In this document: piece after piece, positions 9,679 to 20,540 of the stretch
Layout of the letters: each line of letters opens with the position of its first letter
Numbering within the stretch: position 1 is the stretch's first letter
Program-made: the position numbers and the translations under genes
NCBI GenBank assembly: GCA_002778195.1
Contig: PCDI01000013.1
Coordinates: 717,497 to 781,496 of the forward strand
From: Raffaelea ambrosiae
Lineage: Eukaryota; Ascomycota; Sordariomycetes; Ophiostomatales; Ophiostomataceae
Reading direction: 5' to 3'
DNA length: 64,000 nt
The notes under the pieces: generated by a model
The model's input: only the letters and a program-made list of their open reading frames with translations
What the model was told of the DNA's origin: nothing
Database searches by the model: none

Positions 9679-12600
9679 TCAACCGTCAATGGGACACGTG
9701 TACTCCCGCTCACGCACGTGCTCGGACGTGCTGTGTGGCTTGTGTCCCCGAGCTGCCTCCAAGGCATCCAGACACGTCTGGTGGTAGATGTGCCGGCAGG
9801 CAAACAGCACCAGCGGGCCGAGCACAGTGGGCGCCTGCTTGGTCAGCCCTTGGCCCAGAGCTTGGCCCGGAGTCGGCGTGCCTGTTTGCTCTGTTGTACC
9901 GGCAATCGTGGTCGTGCCATCGGTCCGCTCGTCTGCCCCCCGATCGCCACTGCCGGGCAGCGGCGACCGGGACCGGGACCGGCTACGGATCGCCAGCGTC
10001 GACTCCGTGGCAGGCTGCTTTCCTCTCGCCTTGCCCGAATAGCCGCCGTCCGCGCGCAGGAGGTGCTGCTGGCCTTCTTCGCTCTGCTCGGCATTGGCTT
10101 TGCCCTTGCCGCGGTCGGGCGCCATGCCGCGGCTCTTGGCCAGAAGCGCCTTTTTGTGCTCGGCCCGCCGCCGCGCATCGGCGGCCTGCTTGTCTTGCCA
10201 GGCCTCGTAGATGGTCGCGCTGCCCTGGGCCTGCGTCTGGTGCACGCCAGGTCCCCAGACACGGCGGCCGCACGCCTCGCACGTGGACCCCTTGGCGCGC
10301 CACCCGCGCTGGCGCAGCACAACCGACCTTTTCACGCTCACAAAAAGACTGCGCTCCAGCAGGCGGTTGGACAGGCGCAGGATGGACTCTTCGTAGGCGT
10401 AGGCGGCAAAGATGGACGAGAGCACAGCGCGCAGGTCGGCCAGGTTGGGCGACGAGACCGCGGCGCGGGCCAGGAAGGCCTTGAGGATCCGCAGGAACGA
10501 CAGATTGCTGCCGGCGGCGCGGGCAACGGCGGCGCGCGACGACGCAGAGGAAGACGAGGTTGCTGCAGTTTCTGCAGTTTCTGCTGCTGCTGTCGGCGAC
10601 GATGACACCGACGATGTGGTGGTCGTCAGGAGCGCCGTGAAGGTGTGCTGGACCAGTGACCGCAGAAGGCCAATGAGCCTGTCGGTTTCGGCCTTGGGGA
10701 CTGCTGTGCGCCGCCGGAATTTGGCCGATCCTCCATTGGCCCTCTCCTTCTCCTCGGCCTCTTCGTCGTCCTGGATGTGCGATGCGAGGTTGCGGGTGAT
10801 CCCCACCGTCGCGTCAATCAGGTCCAGCCAGAGCCGCTCGTCAGGCGACAGGTTCTCTTCGTCCTTGTCGGCCGCCGGCTCGGCGCCCTTTCTCTTGCTG
10901 GCCTGGGCCTTTTTCTGCAGCGCCGCAGACCTGCGCAGTGTCTGGGTGTGGCCCTGGCACAGCCAGATACCCACATGCGTGTACTTTTGTAGTGCCCGCA
11001 TCAGATCTTCAGCTGCGTTGTGCTGGATGATCGTGGCACTGGAGTCGCCGCTGTCGCTCTTCGCGTCGTCCTCTGGACGGTCTTCTTGGGAGGCGCCACT
11101 CTCCGGGGAGGAGTCGCTGGCATCGCCATGCGTAGGATCGCCATGCGTAGGCGTCAGCAGCCCCTGCACGGCCGACTCGAGGGTGTGGAGGTGCTGCACA
11201 AGGCGGTCCATGGCATCTTGGACCTGGCCCTCGCGCGCCATGAGGACCACGGCAGCGTCAATGACACCCGTCTCCTCCATGGCGGGGAGCAGTGCTTCCA
11301 GCCGCAGGTCCGTCGACTGCACCAGACCGACATAGTCGGACACATGCGTCGGGTCGAACTCGCACATCAACCGCACATACTGCTCGATGAGGTCGCGGCG
11401 GTCGCGTGCGGGCGCTGCTTCGTGGTCGTGGTGTGAGTTCGGGCGGTCATGACGGCGGCGGCGGCGGCGGCGGCGGTCCGCGTCCTCCCGGGCAGCCGCA
11501 GCAGCAGCGCCGGGTGCGTCGGATCCAGACGCTTCGGGCTCCAGGATGGTCTTGAGGTAGACATACTGCAGGTCGCGCCGGTCTTCGACGGATGCAAGCA
11601 GGTGCTGGTGCAGCGCGGGTGCATACTCGTCGACCTTGCGGGCGGCTGCCGCCGGATCCAGCTCGACAACTTCGCGGGCGTGCTCTTGGAGGACACCGTG
11701 CACTTCTTGAATCTGGCGGCGGGGGAGGTCTGCCTGCGGGCGGAGGCACTCGGCGATGCAGGCGAAGACTTCGTTGCGGTCGTCGGGGTCTTCAAAGTAG
11801 GTCGTGAGCAGCTTTCCATACTGCTTGTCGGTGCGGTAGGTCCGCTTGAGAATCCGATAGAAGCCGGCTTCTTTGAAGAGGGGGATGAGGTCGGACATGT
11901 CGGGCGGGTGGTAGACGGACAGGAGGTATTCGGCGCTCAGCTGGGCGTCCTCTTCCAGGTCGGCGCCCGGGTAGTGGCAGAGCCCCGCGAGCACCTTTGT
12001 GAGAGTGGATTCGGGGATGAGCAGGTACTGGGGGTATTTGGGCAGGTTGCGCGCGATGAACATGTCGAGGTAGATGGTGTCCCCGGGGGCAAAGTCGGCG
12101 GGGTTCATAATCTCCGTCAGGATGGACACGATGTACTGCCGGTTGACGGTGAGGCCGAACACCTGCTCTTCCGGCAGCTCCTTGGTGCCGCTGCCGTTCA
12201 GCAGCTGCTTCTCGGGCGAGTCGTTGAGGAACGAGTCTTCAAACGCCTCGTTCAACGCGGCCAAGAAGCTCGGGGCGTGGAACTTGAGAATCATGCGCAG
12301 ATACGGGAACGAGGGCTCTTGCGAGTGGTCGGGCCGCGTCAGGAACTGCTTGTTGCTGCCGCGCGGCCAGGTGACGGTCTGGCCCGAGAACAGGAACCAG
12401 TAGATCTCGCACTTGGCCTGCTGCTGGGTCGGCTCGTCCATGGGCTCCCCGCTGGGGTAGACGCGGCCGGTGAGGACGTACGAGAGGTAGGGGAAGATCT
12501 TGAGGGCGTTGGTGTCGTGCATGTCCTGCTCGACGGTGGCGTCCTGCGGCGCTTCGTACTCGCCGTGGGGCATGTGCGGGACAAGCAGGGAGAGCAGGGC

Positions 12601-15428
12601 GACGAGCGGCGTGATGAAGTCGGACATGGCCTGGTTCCAGACGTAGACCAGCGCATCGTACAGGCTATGCTGCTTGCAGAGCGCCGTGATCTGGTCGAGA
12701 TCGAGCGTCGCGGTGTTCATGTGGCAGACCATTTCTTCCAGACGGCTCTCGAGACCACGGCCGACGTAGTGGGCGACCAGGGCCTTGACGACGGTCGGGG
12801 GCACGGCAGTCACGGTCTGGTCGAGGATGTACGGCTCGAGGGTTTCGAGGAAGATGCCCTGCACACCAGCGTCCTCGAACCACTCGTACATGCCGTCGAA
12901 GACGAAGTCGGTGTCGCCGACGCTCTCGCAGGCCACGAAGCAGGTCTGGGCCAGCTCCTCCAGATGGGCATCGTCGGCAGCGGCCCGGTTCCTCTGGCGC
13001 TGTGCAAAGGCAAACTTGAGCGAGGCGGTCATGATCTCCATGAGCCGCTCCCGGACCATGGCGTGGCGCGTGTGGGTGTCCTCGGGCAGGCCAATGGTCA
13101 GCTTGTCGGCGTCGCCCGTGTAAAAGGTGGTAGCCAGCTGGATAGCGCCGACGTAGTCGCCGTGCTCCATGAGGGCGATGAGGCGGTCGGCCCAGTTGGA
13201 CAGGGCGCCGATGGCCATGTCGTTGAAGCCGAGCAGGAACAGCCGGCCCTTGTAGGCTTTGAAGCTCATGTAGAAGGCATCGGCCACTACGCCGTGCATG
13301 GAGGTGTCCTCCTCGTCGAGGGTCTCGACGACGACGTGCAGCTGGCGCGAAAACAGGTCGACGTGGTAGATGAAGCGGTTGATGAGGTCAAAGGCCTCGG
13401 TGACGCGCATGGTGTGGTCCTCGAGCACAATCAGGCGCTGGGAGATGGTCAGGACGGCCAGGACAGAGCGGGTCAGCCACTGGACAGCCACGATGGCCTC
13501 CTCGCACTTCCAGCGGCTGCGGGCCTTGCAGTGGAGGCTGGGGGGCTTGTCCTTGTCCTCGGGCGGGATCTCCGCGACGTCGAGCACGGTCAGGACGTTG
13601 GACCAGCAGTAGACCAGCTTCGCCTGGGAGATGGCGTCGCCGGTCCGCGGATCGGGCAGCTTGAGCTTGACTGCCGGGAACCAGGCCAGACAGCCGCTCA
13701 TGGCGCTGTGCGGCTCGACCTCCCTGGGACGCGGCGACTTGTGCTGGGTGTTGGCCACGGGCGTGGTGGACACGATGACCAGAAGATAGGGGGTCAGCAT
13801 GGCGGTGAGGCCCATGGTGTCGGTGGCCCGGTCGACGTTGCCGAGAGGGAGCGGCGCAAAAGCAAGGACGGTGCTGGGCTTGATGGGCTTGGCGGGCTTG
13901 GCGGGCTTGGCGGACATGGGCGGCTTGGAGCCGGGGTACCGGCCCAGGATGCGGTTCGTCCGGACGGTGCGGCCCAGCGAGCCGGTGCCCCGGGTGGCCA
14001 GGTGGGCAAAGGCCATGCCGCGGTCGTCCGCCGAGACGAGAGCCGTGCGCCGGGTGCCCAGGAAGCCGAGGTGGGTGATGGCGAAGTTGGGCAGGTGGCC
14101 GTCGACGGTGCGGTGTTGCGACTGCGCCTGGGCGGCGTCGAGCGGCGGGATGTGCAGGAAGGGCCGCGAGGCACGGCTGGTCTCCCAGGTGAAGATGGAC
14201 CCGTCGGCGTGGCCGCCGGCAACGGTGGTGTGGTCGGCCGAGATGGCGACGGCCGTGATGGCGCCGGACTCGACAGCTGGGGCGGGTGTGTTAGTTGGTT
14301 CGTGGCCATGCATCCATGTGGACGTCGACAATCTTGTAACAATCATCCCCTGTCACCTTCCAAGGCAACTTGGATTTTTGGCATACCTCGTGTGCCCGGC
14401 CCAATGATCATCTTCAGGTTCTGGTTGTAATCAAACAGCAGCAGGATGCCCTTGGTGGTGCCCAGCACAATGCTCGTCGAGATGGCCATGCACGTGGGCG
14501 AGCCGAAGTTGCGCTTGGCCGACTCGGAAAACGCCTGGCTGGACAGCTTCGTCAGCTTCGTCCAGCGCACAACCTCCCACGGCGGCGAAGACGCCTGCGA
14601 GTCGGTGCCGCCGCCGCTGGCCGGGAACTCGAGCTGGCGGAACTGGCTGCTGACCGAGACGCTGCGGCTGTGCGAGAAGCTCCCGCTGAGCGCGTGCATC
14701 GCGGGCGAGGCCGGTCGCGGCGACGCGATGCGCGACTGGAAGCGCTGGTCGAACGGCCGGAAGGACGGACTGGCGCTCCGCAGCCCGAAGCGGGACGCCG
14801 ACGACGCCACCGACGAGACAACCGACCGCTGGGCCGAAGCCGTGGACCCGGGCACGGAGGACACCAGCGACTCCGCCGGGCTGCCGGGCCGGCGCGGCAG
14901 GCCGAGCACGCTGCTGCCGTCTTCGGACGCGCTGCCGTCCTGCAGGAGGTGGTCGCTGGGGTGGCTTGTCTCGAGCAGCGCACGGTAGCGGTGGCCCAGA
15001 GCCGACCCGTTGCCCGCAGCTGCCGCCGGCGCCGGCGACAGGCCGAGGGGGGGCGACGCTCCGTCCGGGCTCGCCCCCCCGGCGGCCACGGCCGACCCCC
15101 GGCTGCCGCTGAGGCCGCGCACTGGCGCCTCCGCCCCGTCTGGCGGGCCCGTCTTGGACATGGCCGTGTGCTCGTCGTCGCCCCGGATCGTCCTTGCGTC
15201 GTCGTTCTCGTCGTCGTTTTCGGGTGTGTTGGCAGGAAGGGCATCTGCGCTGGCCTCGTCCCCTGCCGCATCGAGCGCCCCTTTGCCATGCCCGGCCGCC
15301 TCCGGCCCTGCCAGCTCGGCCGCGTCTTCGTCTATGCCGCTACCCATCGCGACCACCGCTCCTGGCTCGCCTTCTCCTCCTCCTCCTCCTCTCCCATCCT
15401 GGTCGCTCTCCGTCGGACTGGCGCTCAT
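9679..15428 (-). CDS. VPS8: VPS8, CORVET endosomal tethering complex subunit
   Basis: Two exons on the minus strand: 15428-14387 and 14276-9679, giving 1879 aa, with a GTATGC donor and CCCAG acceptor. The N-terminal 230 residues are a disordered Ser/Gly/Asp-rich extension. A WD40-like beta-propeller follows, with IVLGTTKGILLLFDYNQNLK before the intron and AVAISADHTTVAGGHADGSI after it. Next come the Vps8 central signature (VQWLTRSVLAVLTISQRLIV; FDLINRFIYHVDLFSRQLHV) and a long alpha-solenoid. At the C-terminus is a RING-H2-like element with CEACGRRVW near residue 1680 and FACRHIYHQTCLDAL at about 1840, ending YTCPIDG. Vps8 binds Rab5 and tethers early endosomes within CORVET. The protein is longer than typical family members because of the N-terminal tail and a roughly 130-residue insertion inside the RING. 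The start at 15428 begins MSASPTESD; the frame is open further upstream. Confidence 0.92.
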
Positions 15429-16372
15429 CGCAAAGCTTGCATGCAGAGCATGGCTTCGGCGGGGACTGCGGGCAAGAGTCGGGGAGAGAGCGCAGGCCGA
15501 TGGGAGGCTGTGGTGCTGTTCGCAGCGGACGTCTCGTTTCTTTGGCTTTTGTCTTTCGTGGATCTTTCTCGTGCTGGAGAGGCAGATGGCCAGCTTCCTC
15601 AAGCTTGCTGTCGAGTCGAATCCTTCCGTTTGTCAAAAAAAAAAAAAAGGGGGGGGGAGGCGGAGGAAGCAAACCGTCGTTGGTTAGACTGGTAGAGTTG
15701 CGGCAAAAGAAAGACTGCAAGTCGTAAGCCTAGCAGGTAAAGTTTGTGGATTTCGCGCGTCTGAGGCCGATGCGTCCGGCTTGTCGTCTTCGTCCGATCT
15801 CACGAGTCAATCAGCGTTCCTTTAGAAGACCCCCAAAATGTGTCCACAGAAGGGCTCCCGTCTCTTTGGTGGCGCCGCCAATCGAAAGCAGGGTGTCCAC
15901 ACTGCAGGTAAAGCCCGCAAAATGGGCAGAGTCGCGAAAAAAAAAAAAGGCAAAATCACAGGGTGTCGGAATTGTTTGCTTGTGCAGGCAAAGCGTCGTG
16001 TGGGCTCCGCTTGCGTGGTCGTTCGGCGGCTGGTGGGCGGGTTTTTTGGAATCACTAACTAGTTACTTAGTGGCCCATTTGCGTGCTGGGCGCAGCCTTT
16101 CCTAAAGCTGTCGTAGCTTCCTCTTTCTGTGTGTCCTGTTTCTGCCTGGTCGTTGCTTCCTCCAACGGTTCGTGGCTGGAACAAGGGGCGGAGGGGCGGT
16201 GCGGTCGTATCTTACAGTGCACACACGGTCCTTCGTTGATCCGTGTAGTAACTAGGACTTGCCAAGATTATCTTACAGGGGACTGTAACGGTACCACCTC
16301 CTATGACATATTACTGGACGTGGCAGGACAGAATGTAGTGGCCACAACAACTACACAACACAACCTCCAAAA
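15429..16372. promoter_or_regulatory. Divergent promoter region, VPS8 and DUF3752 gene
   Basis: This is the 944-bp head-to-head spacer that must contain both promoters. Visible features are a poly-A/poly-G run (15637-15658) and a CTAACTAGTTA palindrome near 16055-16065. No gene was seen. Confidence 0.45.
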
Positions 16373-17830
16373 ATGTCAGGAATCGGACCCCAGCTGCCAC
16401 CACACCTCGCCAAGAGGAAGCGCACACCAGATGACGACGGCAGCGACGACGACGACAGCGACGGCCGGCGCAACCGGCGCGCAGCGCCGTCCACGTTTGG
16501 GCCAGCACCGCCAGCGCAGCCTGCCGAGTCCACGAGACCACAGACCAAGACCACATACGGTCCCACCATGCCCCCAGCCGTGAACGGGGACGAAATCACA
16601 TTGGACGAAGATGGCGATGGCGACGGCAGCGATATCGGTCCGGCGCTGCCAGCCACAGTCAAATCCAGCCGGCCTGTCATGGGGCCGTCACGACCGCCCG
16701 CAAACACAGACGAGATCGCATTGGGCGACGACGACGATGACGACGACGACAGCGACGATGATGTTGGACCTGCACTTCCCCAAAAAGAGCCAGCCGCACC
16801 GGCCCTCCAACCAAGCCGACCTGCCATGGGCGCGAGCAGAGGCCCCGTCATGGGCCCTACCATGCCACCAGGTCCAGACGGCGACGGCGACGGCCGGACA
16901 TCCCCAGTCGGGCCAAAGCGACGACCCCCAGTCGGGCCGTCAGCACCTCCCAAGCCGGGAAAGGCCGTCGACGCCGACTCCGATTCCGACTCCGACTCCG
17001 ACTCCGACTATGGCCCAGCCCTCCCCGGCGCCAACGGCGGTGCACCGCCCTCCCCGGCCTACCATGATGACAGCGACAACGACTCGTACGATGGGGCCCC
17101 ACGACCACCAGCAGGTGACCCTTTTCAGACCGCAGGCCCCGCCCAGCGCGACGCCTGGATGCTCGCCCCGCCCACGGACGGCGGCGTGGCCGCCCGCGCG
17201 GCCGACCCCACCAAGATCCGCGCCCGCAAGTTTGCCTCGGGCCGGGCGGCCAACGTGACGGACTCCGGTGGAGCAGCGGCGTCGGCGATTGGCAGTCTGT
17301 GGACGGAGACGGTGGAGGAGAAGGCTAAGCGGCTGGCGGATACGGTGCTGGGGCGGGCCCCGGATCCGAGGAGGCAGCAGCAGCAGCGGGGGCCGTCTAC
17401 AGCAGCAGGGCCATCCGGAGTGTCCTCCTCCTTCTCCTCGTCCTCCCGTAGAGCAGAGCGGGAGGCCCAGATCCAGGCATACACAGAGGCGACGCGGGGG
17501 CGGAGTCTGTACGAGGTGCACCAGGAGTCGATGCGTGGGGACGGGAAAGACGGGAAGAGAAAGGACAGGAAAGAAAAGTCAGACAGGGACAGGAGGGACA
17601 GGAGGGACAGGAAGGACAGGGATCGTGAGGACAGAAGAAACAGGAAGGACGGGAAGGACAGAAAAGACAAGAAAGACAAGGCCGACGCCGAGGACGACCC
17701 TAGTGCGCGGGCCTTTGATCGGGATAAAGACATGGGCCTGGGCGTGCACATCAACCATCAGCAGCGGCGGGACTTGGTGAACCGGGCGAGCGACTTTGGC
17801 GGCCGGTTTTCCAAGGGAAGCTTCTTATGA
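16373..17830 (+). CDS. GPALPP-motif / DUF3752 domain protein
   Basis: A single exon of 485 aa. The protein begins MSGIGPQLPPHL. The N-terminal half is disordered and acidic and repeats the GPxLPP/GPTMPP motif at least seven times (GPQLPP, GPTMPP, GPALPA, GPALPQ, GPTMPP, GPALPG). A (DS)n run at about residues 202-213 is encoded by tandem GACTCC hexamers. A conserved region (RDAWMLAPP..., ARKFASGRAAN, SLWTETVEEKAKRLADTVLG) leads to a basic low-complexity RDRRDRKDRD stretch and the typical C-terminus GVHINHQQRRDLVNRASDFG. The family is eukaryotic, nuclear in predicted location and without an established biochemical activity. Its relatives are usually named GPALPP1/LIPL-like. Length and architecture are normal for fungi. 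Confidence 0.88.
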   Translation: MSGIGPQLPPHLAKRKRTPDDDGSDDDDSDGRRNRRAAPSTFGPAPPAQPAESTRPQTKTTYGPTMPPAVNGDEITLDEDGDGDGSDIGPALPATVKSSRPVMGPSRPPANTDEIALGDDDDDDDDSDDDVGPALPQKEPAAPALQPSRPAMGASRGPVMGPTMPPGPDGDGDGRTSPVGPKRRPPVGPSAPPKPGKAVDADSDSDSDSDSDYGPALPGANGGAPPSPAYHDDSDNDSYDGAPRPPAGDPFQTAGPAQRDAWMLAPPTDGGVAARAADPTKIRARKFASGRAANVTDSGGAAASAIGSLWTETVEEKAKRLADTVLGRAPDPRRQQQQRGPSTAAGPSGVSSSFSSSSRRAEREAQIQAYTEATRGRSLYEVHQESMRGDGKDGKRKDRKEKSDRDRRDRRDRKDRDREDRRNRKDGKDRKDKKDKADAEDDPSARAFDRDKDMGLGVHINHQQRRDLVNRASDFGGRFSKGSFL

Positions 17831-18880
17831 GGGGAGGACGGCGAGCACCGGAAACGGGCGTGTCCATGCGTCAGGGAAGAAGAAGGACGGGGCGGGCCAA
17901 AGATGCGATACGCTCGTGTTAAAAGACATTCCACCCGTGTGCGAAGATGACCCTAGCAAAGGAGACGGGCTTTTTTTGTGAGCCGGGAACCCAACCCCCC
18001 CTCCTAAAAAACTATACTTGCATAAAAAGATGATATCAACACCTGGATAATATATATTACGCATGAAAAGCTTGAAAGCTGCACCCTTCAAAGCAAAGAC
18101 CATGTCGTCACACTTGGAAACGGTTGTCATTCATGCTCATTTCATTATTCAATGTTTTTTGGACACAATTTCGAGTGTTCCTTTTTCCTTTCGTAGCTAC
18201 TGGTCTTGATCTGAGACGGGATAACAAAAAAGGCAATAGTAGAAACTTAGAAAACCAAAAAAGAAGACAGCCATAAAAGAGAGAAAAAAATAAAAATAAA
18301 CATACTCCCAAGACTCCCGATTTTGCTGGCTTGCGTCCCTTGCACTTTGCAGACAAAAATACACAAGAACACATTAAATAAACCCAAGCGACAAAAAAAA
18401 ATAACAAAGGCATCCTTCCCACATCATTGCTATGCACCCTGAAAAGACTGTGAAACAAAATGAAATGCGCAAAGGGGTAGCAAAAAGAGTAGCAAGTATA
18501 ACAATATTTGCCAAAAAATTCTTGCTGTGGTAAAAATAGAAGTAACGATATGTTGAGAGGATGAGGAGCTCCGGGAGCAAACGTTTCAGCAGTTCGAGAC
18601 GGTCAACGTCGGCCGGTCCGAACCCGGTCTTGGCCAGAGATTGCAGCTCGATGCCTGATAGCCGAGCATGCAGGTTGGCCGTGGGTATGACGTCCAACAT
18701 GCATTGCTAGTCTCGGAACAAGTGTTCGCTGACCATCTGCTGGGATGGTCGTAGACGTGTAGAGATGGTCGTTAAAAAGATGATGGGGTATATGATATAT
18801 TCGTGCTGTGCCTCGCTCTAGGCGAGGTTATGATGATTTAATTTACTTCTTGTTGGCTTGAATTCCCAGGCGGCAGGTTA
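17831..18880. other. Intergenic, convergent 3' flanks
   Basis: An AT-richer stretch of about 1.05 kb between two convergent genes, with several A-tracts and an AATATATATTA-like run near 18047-18060. No coding signal was recognised. Confidence 0.45.
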
Positions 18881-20540
18881 CTACCGTGTGCCGGCTTCAA
18901 GCTGCGACGGTGTCACTTCTTGGGCACCACTGTTGTTGCTGTTGTTGTTGTTGTTGTTGCTAGGGCGTGGCCCAGGGAAGGGTCCCGGGAACCGCATACC
19001 GCCCATCCAATTCCGGCCGGAAGAACCCTCAGCTGTTTGTGGTTGTTGCCGCTGCTGTTGCTGCGTGGCATGCGTCCCCCGAATTCGGCTGAAAAGACCA
19101 CGGCCACTAGATGAGGCAGCTCCAGTCGAAGGAGGGATCATCGGTCCACCAGCGCCAGGGCCGTCGACAGCTCCCGGTGGCGGTGCGGGAGGCGCGTCTT
19201 GGGCATTGCTTCCGAACATGCGACCCGGGGCCCGGATGTTGATCCACGCACCGTGTGGTCTTGTTGGCATGTTCATGCGGTGATGTCTCATGTCACCGTT
19301 GCCCGACATCGAAACACCAGCGCCAGAAGTGCCGACAGCATCGCCCTCTGCAGGCGGTACGCGAGGCTTGGGGGTGTAGTAATCGGCCTTGCAAAGCGGG
19401 CAGCAGGCACGGCGGCTTGTGAGCCACGGGTCGAGGCAGGCTGCATGGAACGCATGGCCACATGTCAGTCCACGCACGTCATCGTCGTCCTCGAGCGTGT
19501 CGATGCAGATAGCACACGTGTCGCCAGACGTGCCAACCAGCTCAGGAGGAAGTGCCGCATCGATGATGTGCTCGTCCTCATCGTCGTCATCGTGGTGGTA
19601 TTGGTCGTCCGAGTTACGTGTCAGAGAGTCCTTGTTCAGGGATCCTTCTGTGACTTCCGCAGCAGCCTTGTCCGTCTCGGAAGACTTCCGTCCATCACCA
19701 GACGTGGATTTGCTCGGTGTCGCGGCAGAAGGGTCCGAGGTGCTCGCAGCGGCAGCCGTCGAGGCAGTCGCGTCTTCTGTAGCGGTCGTGATGACAGTGT
19801 AGGTGGCCTCCTTCTTGTCCGCAATCTCATCGGTGGATTCGCGCTCCTTTGGTTGCAAGTCGGGAATGGTGCTAACACCTTCGGCTGAACGAACACTGTT
19901 GGCCCGGCTCGGGGCGTCGACGCCGCCACGCGTGGGCAGACCCTCCTGTGCCCGGCTGGCCACCCAGCTCTTGTACTTCATCATAGGGAACTTCTCGTTG
20001 ACCTCGTCGATAGTCATGAGCTTCTTTTCGCGGCGGCGGCGGTGCGGCCGCGGCATGTTTTCCAAATTTATTGGTTCGCCGTCTTCAGCAGCAAGACGCA
20101 TCTGGCGAGCACGGGCATTGTAGCGGAAACAATACTTGACACCGACAATGATCCTGAGGTTCACGAATGGAATGAGCGCCTGACCAGAACCAGAAGTAGA
20201 TGAAGAACGAGCAATATTAAAAAAAAAAAAAAACTCACCATAAATTGGTAAACACGACGCCGAAACCGAGAGCAACAAAGAAGAGAAGAGGCGAGCTGCC
20301 ACCTCCGCCGCTACCACTGTTGTTGTTGCTAGCAGTGGATGTTGTGGAGGCCGCAGGTGCGGTCGAGCTTGGAAAGAAGGACGAAACGAGCGGCGTAGTG
20401 AGTGCGCTGCCAGTGGACGTCGGATCAATCGGGGCCGATGTTGTCCCGGTCGCAACGGAGGTCACGGAAGCAACAGTGCTTGACGCCGCCTGTCTGGCCA
20501 CAACGGCGGCGCCTTCGAGTAGGTTGTCCATGAGCGGCAT
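18881..20540 (-). CDS. Membrane-anchored RING-H2 E3 ubiquitin ligase
   Basis: Two exons on the minus strand: 20540-20239 and 20153-18881, giving 524 aa. The GTGAGT donor joins the second available acceptor (CCTCAG at 20154). The nearer CAG would give an immediate stop, and the chosen one completes one clean membrane helix (about residues 84-106, LLFFVALGFGVVFTNLW/IIVG). The luminal N-terminal part is Ser/Thr/Ala-rich. The cytosolic part has a conserved basic juxtamembrane block (YNARARQMR...RRRREKKLMTIDEVNEKFPMMKY). A canonical RING-H2 lies at residues 314-355 (C314, C317, C332, H334, H337, C340, C352, C355) in CAICIDTLEDDDDVRGLTCG and the following finger. The C-terminus is Pro/Gly/Gln/Asn-rich. 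It is a predicted ubiquitin ligase of an internal membrane; its substrate is unknown. Confidence 0.9.

Noticed and set aside
11449..14430. 993-codon plus-strand open frame
   Set aside because: It is antisense to the VPS8 coding exon and arises from high G/C at third positions of the real gene. Its product is low-complexity Val/Gly/Leu with no domain.
20154..20180. Alternative CAG acceptor for the RING gene intron
   Set aside because: Its use gives a TGA six codons later and breaks the membrane helix. The later acceptor restores a full RING protein.
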